Assembly (NCBI GenBank): GCA_005408345.1
Contig: SEMN01000089.1
Span: 620,001-684,000 of the forward strand
DNA from: Macquaria australasica
Lineage: Eukaryota > Chordata > Actinopteri > Centrarchiformes > Percichthyidae
Direction: 5' to 3'
DNA length: 64,000 nt
Shown here: piece by piece, positions 40,321-52,549 of the stretch
Numbering within the stretch: position 1 is the first letter of the stretch
Layout: each line of letters begins with the position of its first letter
Notes under the pieces: generated by a model
Database searches by the model: none
Told to the model about the DNA's origin: nothing
Seen by the model: only the letters and a program-made list of their open reading frames with translations
Made by a program: the position numbers and the translations under genes

Positions 40321-40755
40321 GTGAGGCAAGCGCACAAAGACGCACATACGTTCATATGTAAAAACAAAACGGCATGTACAGTCTTTTCTCAGGAATCTAG
40401 CTGATGGATACAGAAGCCTTGATATTTAATAATATCATGTTACAGCTTTGGAGGTGAAAAACACCATACAACACCACAGGCCTGCGCTCTGGCAATAGAG
40501 TGAATCTCTCGCAGCAATTTAGTGAGTACAAAGAAGAACAACTAGTGGGATTCTGGGAATTGACCAGTTGTTTCTCGCCTCGGGGAGGGAAAAAAAATGG
40601 GACAGTATTGTTAGATAGTGCAGAGAACCTATTCATCCACCTCAGCCTGAGGAAGCATTAGTTTGCAGTGAGAGAACAAGTGCTTTCAGAGAGAGGCAGC
40701 CTTCAGTGTTATGATGCCAAACATGCTGCTTGACTGTCTGGCAATGACCTCCCCC

Positions 40756-40758
<3 letters not shown>

Positions 40759-40797
<39 letters not shown>
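40759..40797. repeat. (CA)n microsatellite
   Basis: About 19 uninterrupted CA units, 0.45 kb downstream of the second Ig3 exon. Confidence 0.95.
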
Positions 40798-40799
<2 letters not shown>

Positions 40800-42424
40800 T
40801 CCTCCTTTGATCGCCGAACTCTCACTCAGACATTTTCTCATCTTTCATCACTGGTTACTGTTGCCTTTCCCCCTCCCCCTTGTCTTTTTATTCAAGCAAA
40901 CATCTTTGAGTTTTTCCTCTGATTTCGCTTCACTGAGGGTGACTGTTTGAAAGTTGATTCCGTGATGATTTTAAATAGAGATGCACTCTTTCCAGTGCGG
41001 TTATATAAGTGAGATTTTTATATTTTTTAGCGAGGCTGGGGGGTCTCTGCTTCCTTAAAGTTGTCAGTGTCGAATACATTTACATAGTAAGATATTTTTC
41101 CTCTCTTTTAAGCTCGCAGCTTTAGATCCAGCTTTGATGGCAGCCCAGTTCTCCTCCATTTGCTATATTAAAGGGGTTTATGCTGCACAGTCGAATCTCA
41201 TAATAAACCGGAGAAGATTAGCCTGCTCCTCGCATGATTGCGGGTCTACGAGAAATCGTCCAGTTCCCATATTTTTATTTGTCGCATCCATGGTGTGGTG
41301 CAATTCAAGGCCGGTCGGTGTTTACACTGCCTTTCAAAATGCATCAAAGTTTTCCTTGCTTGTCTCTTGAAGCTGTGAAAACAGCATGACACTTTTGAAT
41401 TTGGTCGTCTCAGCGCAGCATCAGTCAGAATATGTCTTCACTTATATGTAAAGTTAGCATGGAGATGCGTCCTTATTTCCACTGCTTGTACAACTTCTTG
41501 TAGTCAAGATGTTGTAATTCTCCAAGTCCTCCTGACCAACTTTTTCTCAGCAGCAACACATCCTCAGATGTTTTTTCTCTGACAACAGCAGCAGCAACAT
41601 CAGCTAGTAGACAGCTGCCTATACTGTATATGATTCACAATCCTCACTGCTGCTCTCCTGTTTTATTTTACCATTCAACCCCTGCTCTGCCTTTTCCTCT
41701 TCTCTCTTCTCTCTTTTCATCTCCCTCTCTAGACAACAGAGAGAGAGATGCAGAAATAGAGGGAGAGAAAGAGGTGATGAATTGCCCGATGCCATGTGGC
41801 TCCATCAAATCCAGCCTTCTAGTCGTCACGAGCTAATTTGTCTTAATCCGTCCCACTGCAGCGCTGCTACAATATGGATGCCAGGCAGAGAAGAATTGGC
41901 CTCCTCCACTGTAATCTCTGCTGCTTGAGGAGCAGCTGGCTTGTTATACTGTCCAGATATCTGAGGAGAGAAGCAGTGTTCACTGGGGCGAGAGGGCAGA
42001 GCGGAGGTGGAGAGGACAGTGAAGAGGAAGAGAGGGAGAAGTGGAGTTTGGATCCCGCTTCTAGCAGTGCTTGTTAGCTGCAACACCTCTCTCCAAAAGT
42101 AAACTAATTCAGGATGATTCCCAGGCTGAGGGGAGAGAAACTGAGACAAGAGGAGGAAGTCAGAGGCTCATTCTCAGAGTTTGTTTGCTCTTTTGTTTGC
42201 GTACATGTGCGTACGTCCGTCCGTAAGTTTGGCTGAAGGTCGTCGCTCAGACAGGCGTGATGAAGCGACGCGGGCCACGCTCGTTAGCTCTCCAGAACAT
42301 CATCCTTCATCATGGGAGCTGTCTGCCTGATGGCCGCTGCAGTGGAATGGGCATCACGCACTCCAACGAGGTTAAATGTGCATCAGTGATGGATGGTGAT
42401 GCACGCGAGTCCTCTCTCCGTCCA

Positions 42425-42427
<3 letters not shown>

Positions 42428-42456
<29 letters not shown>
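42428..42456. repeat. (GT)n microsatellite
   Basis: About 14 GT units. Confidence 0.92.
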
Positions 42457-42458
<2 letters not shown>

Positions 42459-44084
42459 GCATTGCAGTGATTCCAGCCTTTTTACTGTTGTCCATAAGTC
42501 AGCCAATGAAGGCTGACCACCCAGATTTTGTGAGGCGTAGCCAAGAGGAAATGTTGAACTGCAAAAGATGGAGTGACATCCGACAGCAAACAGTGTAAAA
42601 ACGAAAAAAAGCCTTGAAAAAGAGACAAGATCATGGAAAGACAAAGCAAACGACTTGCTTTTCAAGGCAACTTACTAGACCATGGAGCTTAATGGTTGAG
42701 TCCGTTGTCCTGTAGTGTAAAATATCACCTTTCATCCTCCTGAATAACACAACTGGTCTGGCTTCTGCTGAATATTCTTGTCTTGTGGACCTTTTTTAAA
42801 ATACAAGTAACACAGTTTAGAATAAACTGTAAAACTGAAATATCAACAGTGAAGTCCTGCAGTTCCTTGAATTTAGCTTCCACTGATGCTGTTCATGAGT
42901 TCACGTCAGCCTACAGTGATGACGGATGGCGGGGAGAGTGCCACCGCTTCGATCTGTCGACGAACATGCGGTTCACCTAACAGCCGTGCGCGTTTCCTCA
43001 CCTCGCACCTCCTTACCGCCATACAGACACGTAACCGATCTTCATAAGTGTGGCGGTCTGATCTGTCATGTGCTATTGTCGCACCAGTTTGCCTCAATGT
43101 GATTTTTTTTTATTATCCTATCAAGCCAGGAGGCATTAAGTGACAGGTATAGAAGTGGTTGTACTTTCATTCCGGTTGGAGTTATGTGTCATCTGGATAT
43201 AATCCAGCCACAATGAAAATGTAAGCAACATGAAAAGATGGAGCGGGAAAAGCAAGAAAAAGTAATACAAAACACCGACTGAATGAATGCAGCCGCAGGA
43301 GATTTTTCAAAGAAATGTGGAGTTGTGGCAAATTCATTTCACAACATAGCATCTTCCATATCCATCATGACGACGTCGTGCATTATTTCACACGCATTGA
43401 TGTTCTGCATTTCGATTTTGCTCAAAGTGTAAACTGGTGTTGGGGCTCCTGTGGATGCAGGCCGACTTTAATGTACAGAGGAGAGGAAGATTGTGATGCA
43501 GAATATAGTCTCACAGTATCAAATGTCTGCAGTGAGACCAGAAAAAAAAAAACTATTAAACTGATAAATGTGACAGTAAGAAGGGTCGTCTTTCATACTA
43601 TTCAACCAAACTAAACTGCCAATAAATGCAGTGATTTTAAAGCTAATTTTATATGCTAGCTTTTTTTTTTTTAAATCTCAAAACACAATAACTAGAAATA
43701 GATAAAAAATAATAGAAACCTGACATTTTGCAGTATACATAGATAATCGATGGCCGGAGACAGGTCGCTCTCCATCCAGCCAGTATGAAACTACAGTGTC
43801 TTGGTGATCCCAGACTCTTTCAAGAGAAATAAGGGAATTGATTGCCGACCTCATCCATTTCCAGGTCACCTAACAAGTGGAGAGACATCAAATAAGGCAA
43901 ATTAGAAGCATCCATGTTGTCTGCATTGGCTGGAAATCACAGGGAAATCTACACCCACAGTCTTTCAGTTAGAGTTCTACTCATTGCTAGAAGGACAGGG
44001 ACAATCACTTTAACTATTCCTTTTCTTAAACAAGTTATTAAAATCTCTTTCTCACCCTCCCTCTCACTGTGTTTGCCATATTAG

Positions 44085-44231
44085 CTGAGCTGATGTACAC
44101 GGTGGAGCTGGCCGGAGGTCTGGGAGCCATCCTGTTGCTGCTGATCTGCCTGGTGACGCTGTACAAGTGCTACAGGATCGAGCTCATGCTCTTCTACAGG
44201 AACCACTTTGGCAGTGAGGATATAGATGGAG
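44085..44231 (+). CDS. il1rapl1: il1rapl1 coding exon (transmembrane segment)
   Basis: Third visible exon, phase 1 in and phase 1 out, with acceptor gccatattag and donor gtaaga. It encodes a short membrane-proximal stalk (AELMYTVE), one hydrophobic membrane helix (LAGGLGAILLLLICLVTLY), and the basic juxtamembrane segment KCYRIELMLFYRNHFG ending in an acidic SEDIDG. Counting residues back from the stop puts the helix near residues 357-378 of a 696-residue protein, as in human IL1RAPL1. IL1RAPL2, as I recall it, differs more in this helix and in the following segment, which supports paralogue 1. The exon is 147 bp, a multiple of three, so skipping it would keep the frame and remove only the membrane anchor. 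A candidate alternative exon follows 83 bp downstream. Confidence 0.97.
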
Positions 44232-44314
44232 GTAAGATGAGATAAGGTGCAAGACATGATTTATTTTATAATAAGCTTCCGTAATCTGCGATACCGCCGT
44301 GTTTTCTGTTTTAG

Positions 44315-44387
44315 TGGATGATTTCGAAGCACCTTCCACTGCTGCGAAAGCATCCTTTCTTTCTTCAGAAGGAATCAAATCCCAAAG
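44315..44387 (+). other. Candidate alternative (poison) exon after the membrane exon
   Basis: This 73-bp segment has a pyrimidine-rich acceptor (gttttctgttttag) and a strong donor (AAAG/gtgagc). It starts 83 bp after the donor of the membrane exon, a normal size for a short teleost intron. Joined in phase 1 to that exon it reads VDDFEAPSTAAKASFLSSEG and then IKSQ. Splicing on to the TIR exon gives Arg then an immediate TAA, and reading through its own donor gives Arg then TGA. Either product would keep the Ig domains and membrane helix but lack the TIR domain, or the RNA would be degraded. I know of no described exon here in mammals, so it may be a chance pair of splice-like sites. Confidence 0.35.
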
Positions 44388-44454
44388 GTGAGCAGTATCA
44401 CTGCTGCTCTGCACTCGTATTTATTTTTACTCAGGAAACACCTGGGCTATTTTT

Positions 44455-44900
44455 CATATCTTAAAGCTGCATGTGGCACTATTTTTATGTAAATATGCAA
44501 CTGTTTTATCAGTCTAAATGACACAAAAAAGAGCCTCCCATCGTTCCTAACTCAGAAATTCTGTTGTCAATTTCGGGGAATCTTTTCAACCCACTGGAAG
44601 AGCTAAATTAACAATTTTTATGCAAAATATCTGTAAACTGTCTCCTAAACAGCAGCAAACGACTCACCAATCTTTGATGTGGTTCCTTTTCTTGTTATAT
44701 TTGCACCCTTGCAAAAGATTATCACAAGCCAGCCTTGTAAAAATGTTCACGCTGGGTGCTGTTTCCTGACATCACAATGCATGACTTCTGGGTAATGAAG
44801 TTCGGGTTTTCAAACAGCCCCCTCTCGCTGCGTCTCAGAGCCTCCGACAGGCAAAGTAGCCGAGTTTTGCTCTAAAAGAAAAATGCAGCCTTGATCCCTT
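44455..44900. repeat. Probable dispersed repeat beginning TTAAAGCTGCA
   Basis: It starts CTTAAAGCTGCATGTGGCAC, the same terminal word as the elements at 27370 and 39328, and has the look of a fish repeat (agagcctcccatcgttccta, ctgacatcacaatgcatgac). The right boundary and family are not certain. Confidence 0.4.
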
Positions 44901-47610
44901 AAACACTGAATACAGCAGCTGCTGGTGATGTGCTTTGTATTTCACGGTACATTTGGTTGTTTTCTTATTAATATTCCAGTGGATGACCAGCGAAAACACA
45001 GCCATACAAAATAATGTGAGCACATTCTAGCCTACTTGTCAACCCCCAATATGCTGTATTTGCTGTACAGTATATGTCGCTGTTATGTTGTATATTGCTG
45101 TATATATGTTGCTTTGAAAGCTCAAATTGCAAAGTGCTAATTGTCAGATGACTTCTACTAGAGAGTTTAAGTGCTTTTCTCTGAGGTGTTTATGTTATTT
45201 CGTCCAGCCCGCATATTTCCAGAGCAGCTACAGTGGAGTTTAAGCAGCCAGTGAATCAAGCAGCAATGGCTTCAATCATACGGGGGGGAAATCCATTAGA
45301 GTAGAGAAATGTTTCCAGTGACAACAGCCTCAGAAGACCTACAAATCTGAAGAGAACTGTCAGTTCACTTATGTCCACAATGCTGTCAGTAACAGGCATT
45401 TGCAGAAGACATACATACTCGTTAAATCTGGTCTAACCCTGTTTTTGTTACAAATGCCTTGGCTCTGCTTATTGCACCCAAACAAGCTACCAGTTTGTAA
45501 TTATTGTGAGCATCTTGCTGCAGGTACCAGTGAAAGGATGAGGAGAAATAATACATCCATGAGTTTTAAAGCCCATCAGATGCACAGCAACGGTTGTAAA
45601 CAGTAGAATTATAAGGTGGCTGTATTTTTTGATGCAGTGGTAGTTTTGTTCAATTTAGTCTATGTCAAAACGGGAAGTTATTGCACTCGTGTCGCTCTTG
45701 CTGCTCTGTACTCTGCTCAATTGAGTAACTTAAGGCACATTATCTTGAGCTGTTGATAAAGGAAACTTCAACACTCAATAACCCCTCCAATGCTCTGAAA
45801 ATCAGACATTGCTGATAACAAACTATAATGAAGAAAACGTTGCAAAGTTAAGAGGGGCTGGGTTGTGATTCTGCACATGTATGTGTCTACTGTTGATGTG
45901 TCTGCATGCAAACTGCACATGAGGAAGTGCAGGAATGAAAGGATAATATATTGCGAACACTCTCTATAAAGCACATCACAACACAGACCCTGTGCCAGAC
46001 AAAAACATTAACTCTGAGGCCCCATCAGCAATAGTAACAGAAAAAAAACCCTCTGATTGGGCTTGGTGGATGAGTCTTGGTTTGAGAATGCATCAAACTG
46101 AGACAAGGAGCAAGTTTTAATTTGATTCCCCTGTAATGAGTCTCTGAAGTACCAGCGCAGCAGTGAATTCAGGGGGAATGAGATTAGTTCAGAGAGGCTG
46201 AGGGACTGTACGTAGTGGAAAGAGAGACAGCGAGAGAGTTATGAGCGTTAAAGGGTAAAAAGTATTCCGTACCCCGCTCGTCTCCTCATACTCTCCCAGC
46301 TCTGCTTAACTGTGATGGCTGCTACATCAGACGTTTCAATGAAAGTCATTACCTCTGGCTGTGTTGGGCTTCCGGCCCTGGAAAGCGGAGCTTTGCCGTA
46401 ATGGATGGCCCAGAGGCAGTTGTGTTGAAAAAGGGAAGAAAAAAAATGTCGGGCCTTGAACTTAATGCCAAACAGCAATTGTCTCCTTTAATTGTGCCAC
46501 CCGAGTGAGTGCTTGGAGAGAGAAACAGATTTTCAATTTGTTCTCCAGTATAAGAGGATCAGGTTCAATAAGACACAGCACTCTGCCTCCGGAGCTCTCA
46601 GGAGACCCCTGATACTTTCCTCCACGCCGCGGTCGATTAGATCACTTCACTGCCACCTCTTCCGCGCACACATTCACAGGCGTGCACACACTCGCAAGTC
46701 ATCTCTGAGTTCAAATGACAGCATGCTGTAGGTGAATAGCAAAGGATAAGGCACTAAACAGGAACCAAACTGGAAATGGTTGCCAGTTGAGTGGAGAGAA
46801 AACAGTCACAAAGCATTGGCAGGAGGTGGTTAACAGAGATCCCATCTCTATGGTAACCACTGCACTGACAGGCAGAAGTAGCTGCATGTAAGATATAGTT
46901 GCACACACACACATTTTTCATTAATAAAGCCCTTAAGCCAGTGCCTCGGATGCACAGAGATTTTTTTTTCCCCAGCATAAATCTGCGCACACTGCCAAGA
47001 AAGTGCTCGCGTTTCATTGTGACCACTCGAAGAACTAATTGAACGCCTGCCTCCCTCTTCTGCCAGATGTAAAATTGTAAGCTTTACGTAACAATAGGAC
47101 AGCTATTTGTCAGCGGCGCAATTTAGTTAAAGACCACTCAGTTGTCACATTGTGTGGGTGTCAGTAGAATCAATAATAGGCTTCATGATGACAACAGCCG
47201 AGCGAGCTTGTCAAGGAGGTGGGAACTCATCAACACTCCGCCATAAAATACGAATGTCAGTGCGGTGTGGAATTATGAGGCTCCGTCTGTGTTCAGCGTA
47301 GTTTGGCGATACCGAGCATTAATAGTTTTCACATCTCGCACACACACAGCGACTGTAATGCATCCCGTTTCATTTGCATATTTGAGATGCAGAGGTAAAC
47401 ACTGCAAAGTAGCTCATTTGTAATCAGAAGGTCAAGTGGTGTCTTGTTTTCCCAAAGTGATATTGTCAGATGTTATGACAGGAAGAAGACAAATGGAGAG
47501 TTTACGCTAAATAGCTTCTGTGTGGGTGAAACACTGATCATCACATATCAATATATAGATTTTAAATGTATTTATTTTCAAAATATGAAAATATCTAGTG
47601 CTGAAATGCT

Positions 47611-47750
47611 TTGTCGATTCATTGATTGATCTTTAAGTCGTTTATCAAGCATTAATACCAAACATTCATTGCCTCCAGCTTTTCAAATAAGAGGATTTGG
47701 TGCTTTTTTCTGTTTAATATAACTGTAAATTTAATACCTTTAGGTTTATG
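47611..47750 (-). mobile_element. GGGCTGCA-type dispersed fish element, 3'-part fragment
   Basis: The minus strand reads through blocks shared with 63352-63613 (aagcagcaaat/aagcaccaaat, gagaagctg/gaaaagctgg, gtttggcattt/gtttggtatta). It is a partial, strongly diverged copy. Confidence 0.6.
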
Positions 47751-49400
47751 TGTTTAATTCTCTCTCTCTTTCTGTGTGTGCCTTTTGTTCACTTTTTGTT
47801 GGAACTGTTTCAGAGAGGTGTTTATGGACATTTTGTGGTGCTGTTGAATTGTATTGTGTTATACTGACAGATGTTTCTAATATTTAGTGTGCCCCCAATT
47901 TATTTCAGTGAGAGAGGAAAAGAGTAGAAAAGCACCAAGAACCAAACTACATTTTTAAACTAAATTCAATCGCTGTATCTCAGAGGCAGCCTGCTTTCTC
48001 CTGTCTGATGCAAAGCCATATTCTTCTTGCTTAATTCAGTTTTGGAAAATAAAATGGTATGTTGTGGTGTTGTTTTTTTAAAAGTGCTCAGCTACTCATT
48101 AGCAGTCCATGTGCTTTTGTAGCTTCAGAGTTAAGTATGTGTGTTACGTTCCAATCTACTCTCCATTAAATGTAATGGAGCCCAGAGATTACGCCTCCAA
48201 CTCTCTTGGCGCTTTCCACTGCTGGTTCAAGAGTTCACAATCTAACTGTGGGCTCTCTATGCACATATATTACCACCACCACCACCACACCTCCTCCCTC
48301 CAAGTGCAGTCAAGCTGCTCCCTTTGCAGTCGCCGTGTGGACGGAGGAGAGCTGGATGCGGTTTCAGAGGTGTGTTGCGCCCTCAGATACACCTCACCAG
48401 TCTCCTGTAAGGAGTGACTCTTCAAGATACAAGAGGGTCATTCTGCTTTCGAGATTCACCCTCTTCCTCTCCCCTCTCTCTCTTTCTCACTACAGAGGAG
48501 TGAATCGGCTCCCCTGAAGTAGTCCTTGATCTGCCTACACAGCTTTCACTTAAAGGCTACCAGAGAAAAACAAAGGAGATTTATGTCACCGTGAAGTAGA
48601 ATATACGCCTCAGAGTTAGTTGTGCTAAGTTATTATGAGGTTACATTTCAATTATTTTTACATGTCCCTGATGTTGTAAAATGAATTGCACGTTATAAAA
48701 TTGAGTTAGATTAATTACATGGTGTCATGTAAGAGCGGTGAGCACTTGCCAAATATCAAGATTACCCTCTGGGAAGTGAATGAATCTTGTTGACAGTCTC
48801 ATAGCCCAGAGAGAGGCAGGAGTGTAAAATGGAGAGGATATTAAAAGCTTCAAAAATGGGATACTGTACTGAGAACTGATCCCAAAATCCCTCCCTCCTC
48901 TTGAACCCGTCTGCTTTGCTGCTTTTCTCGACCCAACTCGCTCCTCCTCCTTCTCCGGCGTCTTGACGACACCTCACGGCTCTTGAACTGCAGGTGGCCA
49001 CCATAAAGCAAAGGCACCAGAGTCGTAATGAAGACGGGAACACATAGACCCAAACCCTCCTCGTGTCTTTAATGAGTTTACCTCAAAGGCTGTGTTCACG
49101 TTGCAGCTCAGTGTCCCACTTCTGATTTTTCCCTCTGGCACAGATATGAGGGTTTAGTCAATAAAGAAACACATCAAATCTGATATTTTTGGTTTCTGAT
49201 GAATATCACCCCAAAATATGACATGCAATGTATCTGATTTGTGGCTGAGTAACTGCAGTTGCAACTGGCAGATCAGATTTTTCCTGATTTTAATATCCCC
49301 CTCCAAAACTTTTGCCTCCAACCTAATATAATGGAGGTCAATGGAATTTAATTTGACCTACCCACTCTTATTCTTTCCTCAAGATTCCTCAAGATTTGCC

Positions 49401-49565
49401 TGGCTGCAGGGATTTGCTCCCATTCAGCCACAAGAGCATTAGTGAGGTTGGGCAATAAGGGCTGGCTCACAGATGGCGTTCCAGTTCATCCCAAAGATGT
49501 TGGATGGAGTTAGGGTCAAGGCTCTGTGCAGGCCAGTCAAGCTCTTCCACACCAGTCTGGGAAAA
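49401..49565 (+). mobile_element. Fragment of a common fish DNA element (CCATTCAGCCACAAGAGCAT type)
   Basis: The blocks gggatttgctcccattcagc, cacaagagcattagtgaggt, gttccagttcatcccaaaga and ctctgtgcaggccagtcaag form a well-known fish dispersed repeat, here with internal deletions and no ends. Confidence 0.75.
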
Positions 49566-50531
49566 CCACAAAGTCGAAACAATGTTAAACAGATGAAATA
49601 CACCTGTAGGTAAGTGGAAAAATATGAAATTGGCCCTTTAAGTGAAATGACTGAGCATGTCTGCAGTCAAATGTGGCTGCAAAGTCAAAAAAAGAGCCTC
49701 AAAGTCCAGGTCAAGGACCAAATCACTCTAATTGATGAAGTGGTTTTGGGTGGTCAGTTCAGTCAGCTCACTTCCATGTCTTCCATTTCCACCATCATGA
49801 CTCATTGTGCTCCAGCTTGACAAGAAACATAAAGTCTTCCCTCACTTCTCACTTTCAGTCTCTTTGCCCAGCCCTTGCAAATCTGTCATCAATCAAAGCT
49901 TTCATGTGGGTGATGGAGCCATGCCATGCGTCTGCCTAGCAGGCAGTGTTGGGCATTTAGCTCAGGCTGGAGTCTAATTTGTTTTGCCTGCAGTGGGCAA
50001 AGTAGCTATCAAGGTAACATTATTCGTCAGTGGGGACGGAGCTGTAATGAAAAGCACTCAGGTGGGCAGAGGTGCCCAGAGGTCAGTGTAATGGAGGCGT
50101 CCTGGCTCGATGAAGTCTCCCAGTGAATGAATAGCTCTCTGAACACCAGTATGAAAATAGATTGTGAGCATCGGGGGTATTGCAGCATATAACTTTGCTG
50201 ACGAAAGCAGGAAACATTATGTTCAAATCATAAAACATATACACATTTAATTGAAGCAAAGTGGTTTTGGAAGCTTTTTTATGGCCATACATGAAGTGAT
50301 GCAAGTGTTCAAGGGAACAGACTTTTGGTATGCTAAGACTAAGGCTGTATTTTCTCTCTCTCTCGGCACCTGCTGGGTAGCAGGAGTTATAAAACTAAAT
50401 GAAAGGGTCTGGTTTGAAGGATCTGAAGACAATTAAGACTCTGCTAACAAACCTCGCTGGTGTGCCTGGTGGATAACTGGAGCTACGATATTTCGCTCAT
50501 CTCCGTGTCTGTCTACCCCCTCTACCTGCAG

Positions 50532-50702
50532 ATAACAAGGACTACGACGCTTACCTGTCCTACACCAAAGTGGACCCGGACCAGTGGAGCCAGGAGACCC
50601 GAGAGGAGGAGCGCTTTGCCCTGGAGATCCTCCCCGACGTGCTGGAGAAGCATTATGGGTATAAACTCTTCATTCCAGACAGGGACTTGATCCCCACAGG
50701 AA
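50532..50702 (+). CDS. il1rapl1: il1rapl1 coding exon (TIR domain, boxes 1 and 2)
   Basis: Fourth visible exon, phase 1 in and out, with acceptor ctacctgcag and donor gtaagc. It encodes the first half of the cytoplasmic TIR domain. Box 1 is DYDAYLSYTKVDPDQW; the LEILPDVLEKHYGYKLFI strand and helix follow; box 2 is RDLIPTG at the exon end. These match human IL1RAPL1 nearly residue for residue, whereas IL1RAPL2 as I recall it differs clearly after SYTKVD. TIR domains mediate homotypic and adaptor contacts in IL-1 and Toll-like receptors. In this neuronal subfamily the domain is linked to synaptic Rho-GTPase regulators rather than classical IL-1 signalling. The exon is 171 bp, so skipping would remove 57 residues in frame and destroy the TIR fold. 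Confidence 0.98.
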
Positions 50703-51062
50703 GTAAGCTCTCTTTCTCACGGCGATGTCCAGTTGTGTCGAATGCTTTGTCACTTGGTGTTGCTCGTGTTGTCAGTGCAGTGGTGGTTTGCCTGGTTTGT
50801 GTTTTTTTTCTGTTATGCATTTGTGTAAGACCATCATTGTTTTAATCCGATCATTATAAAAGTAGCTTTTTCTAACCGCAGCAACACTTTCTATATGCTG
50901 AGCTGAAGTGGATCAGTTTGCTAAAAGGTGGCATTTAGGGGTTTACATTTTTTTTTAAAAATAGGAAAAGAATAGGAAACAAACAGTCTCCACTCATCTT
51001 TAGCTGCTTGTTAGCAATATATTATAAAGGGGGCAAAGTTGCAATTATGGCACAGTCCTAAA

Positions 51063-51370
51063 AGCAGTGATTCCCAACCAGAGGTACTTTCCAGGGGGTA
51101 TTTCGGCAGTTAGGAGACATACGCACATCCATACATTTTTTGCAGGTGCTGAGTAACGATAAGCTCCACAAACAAAGTGCAAAAAGTAGCCACACACTGC
51201 TATCTTGTTCCCTGTTCTTCTTCAACTATGCATGGACTTGGCAACGTTTAGACCACAAATGGTCTTCCTCAGGTAAAGCCTGCGAATAAGATGAGATGAG
51301 AGCAGTGTGCAGGTACGTTTAACCACTGTGCTGGTACTGCCACAGTTGCCAGGGGGTACGTGGAAAGATT
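51063..51370. repeat. Possible dispersed repeat (CAGTGATTCCCAACC...CCAGGGGGTAC)
   Basis: The phrases gcagtgattcccaaccagag and ccagggggtatttcgg near the left and gccagggggtacgtgg near the right resemble a fish repeat of the kind that begins cagtggttcccaacc. Boundaries are uncertain. Confidence 0.35.
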
Positions 51371-52080
51371 GTAAAGTAGCTTAACTAATAAAAGGATTTA
51401 AATTACTATTTGATTTCAAAAACATATCCACATATTGAGCCAGCTTCAACACCTGAACACCATGTGTTGTGATTGAGAGTGCCTGAAAACTAGTTAGCAA
51501 GGCAGCAGAGAAGTTGAAACAGTTAGCATAGCAAAAAGTAATGGATAAATGGTTCAAATAAATAGCTAATAGTAATATGAAAAAGACAGTTAACATAACG
51601 TATGGTGCCAACGAAGGGGTACAGTATAAGTTCATCTGACAGGGCTGTGGGGGAACGTCTAAAAGCACCTCCAAACAATGAAACCTGGAACCTTTAGGTC
51701 ATAATAAGACTCTTTTAGAGTCTTTGAAGTATCCCAGTGTTCTTAGCAGCGCCTCTGAAGAACCCCTGAAGTTTAGTTTGGTCTTTGTTTTAATGGTTTC
51801 TCCCTTCAGTGGTACGCATGCTGTGCAGGGAGGCCGTTTATTAAAGAAACCGGGCTGAAGAGCAACTTATTACATGTGACAGCGTTTCATGAATCCTGCA
51901 CTAAAATCAGATAGTTTTGAGGAAGAGACAATATAATAGAAGCTCAGCTAATCTGAGAAATGTGTTTCTGATAACAGATAATAAGACTGAAACACTGTGA
52001 TTATTACAGTATGCAACTTTTAGCCTGTACATGAGAATAGATCAATAGATAAATCATTACTGAATTGGAATTTGCTTATG

Positions 52081-52290
52081 GGTGGTGGAAAGTATCTAAG
52101 TACATTTACTCAAGTACTGTACTTAAATGCATTTGGAGGTACTTCCATTTTATGCTACTTTATACTTTTACTTCACTACATTTTAGCGGGAATATTGTAC
52201 TTTTTGAACTACATTTATTTGACAGTCATGGTCACAAGTCATCTTACAAAATATGGTACACGGTTATGGATTAAACTACCCAGAAGTATG
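52081..52290 (+). mobile_element. Common fish repeat (GTGGTGGAAAGTAACTAAGT type)
   Basis: It begins ggtggtggaaagtatctaag, then tacatttactcaagtactgt, ttccattttatgctacttta, cactacattttagcgggaat and ctacatttatttgacagtca. These ordered blocks are diagnostic of a highly abundant teleost repeat. The copy lacks its usual right end. Confidence 0.8.
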
Positions 52291-52549
52291 CTTCACCTCT
52301 GCTAGATGAAACATTCAAATGCTGCCTGCACTTAATGCATGCAGAAATAATAAGCCAATCATAATATACCTTTCTTTATGAAAGTGAATTATGATAACTT
52401 ATACATTATCTCTTAATAAATACTCACTCACTAGAAAAGGTCTGGACTTATTAGTTGGTTCTTTATGTGTTCAAGTATTTAAAGTGCATTATCTTCACTA
52501 TGTAAAGCCTGTGAGAGGCATAATAGCCTATATTACATATGCTGCGTAA

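Larger units (their letters stand above)
40321..44084 (+). other. il1rapl1 intron before the membrane exon (3.8 kb)
   Basis: Bounded by GT at 40321 and AG at 44083-44084. It contains a CA array (40759-40797), a GT array (about 42428-42456), and otherwise unique AT-rich sequence. No recognised exon or mobile element was seen. Confidence 0.85.
44232..50531 (+). other. il1rapl1 intron between membrane and TIR exons (6.3 kb)
   Basis: Bounded by GT at 44232 and AG at 50530-50531. It contains the candidate alternative exon at 44315, a repeat-like block from 44455, a degenerate copy of the GGGCTGCA element (47611-47750) and a further dispersed-repeat fragment (49401-49565). Unique sequence around 47040-47410 has an octamer-type ATTTGCATA and several homeodomain-like sites. 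Confidence 0.85.

Noticed and set aside
40044..40361. ATG-initiated 105-codon frame across the second Ig3 exon
   Set aside because: It covers the real exon, but its first 43 codons are intron and its end reads past the donor. The exon limits 40175-40320 are set by splice sites and phase instead.
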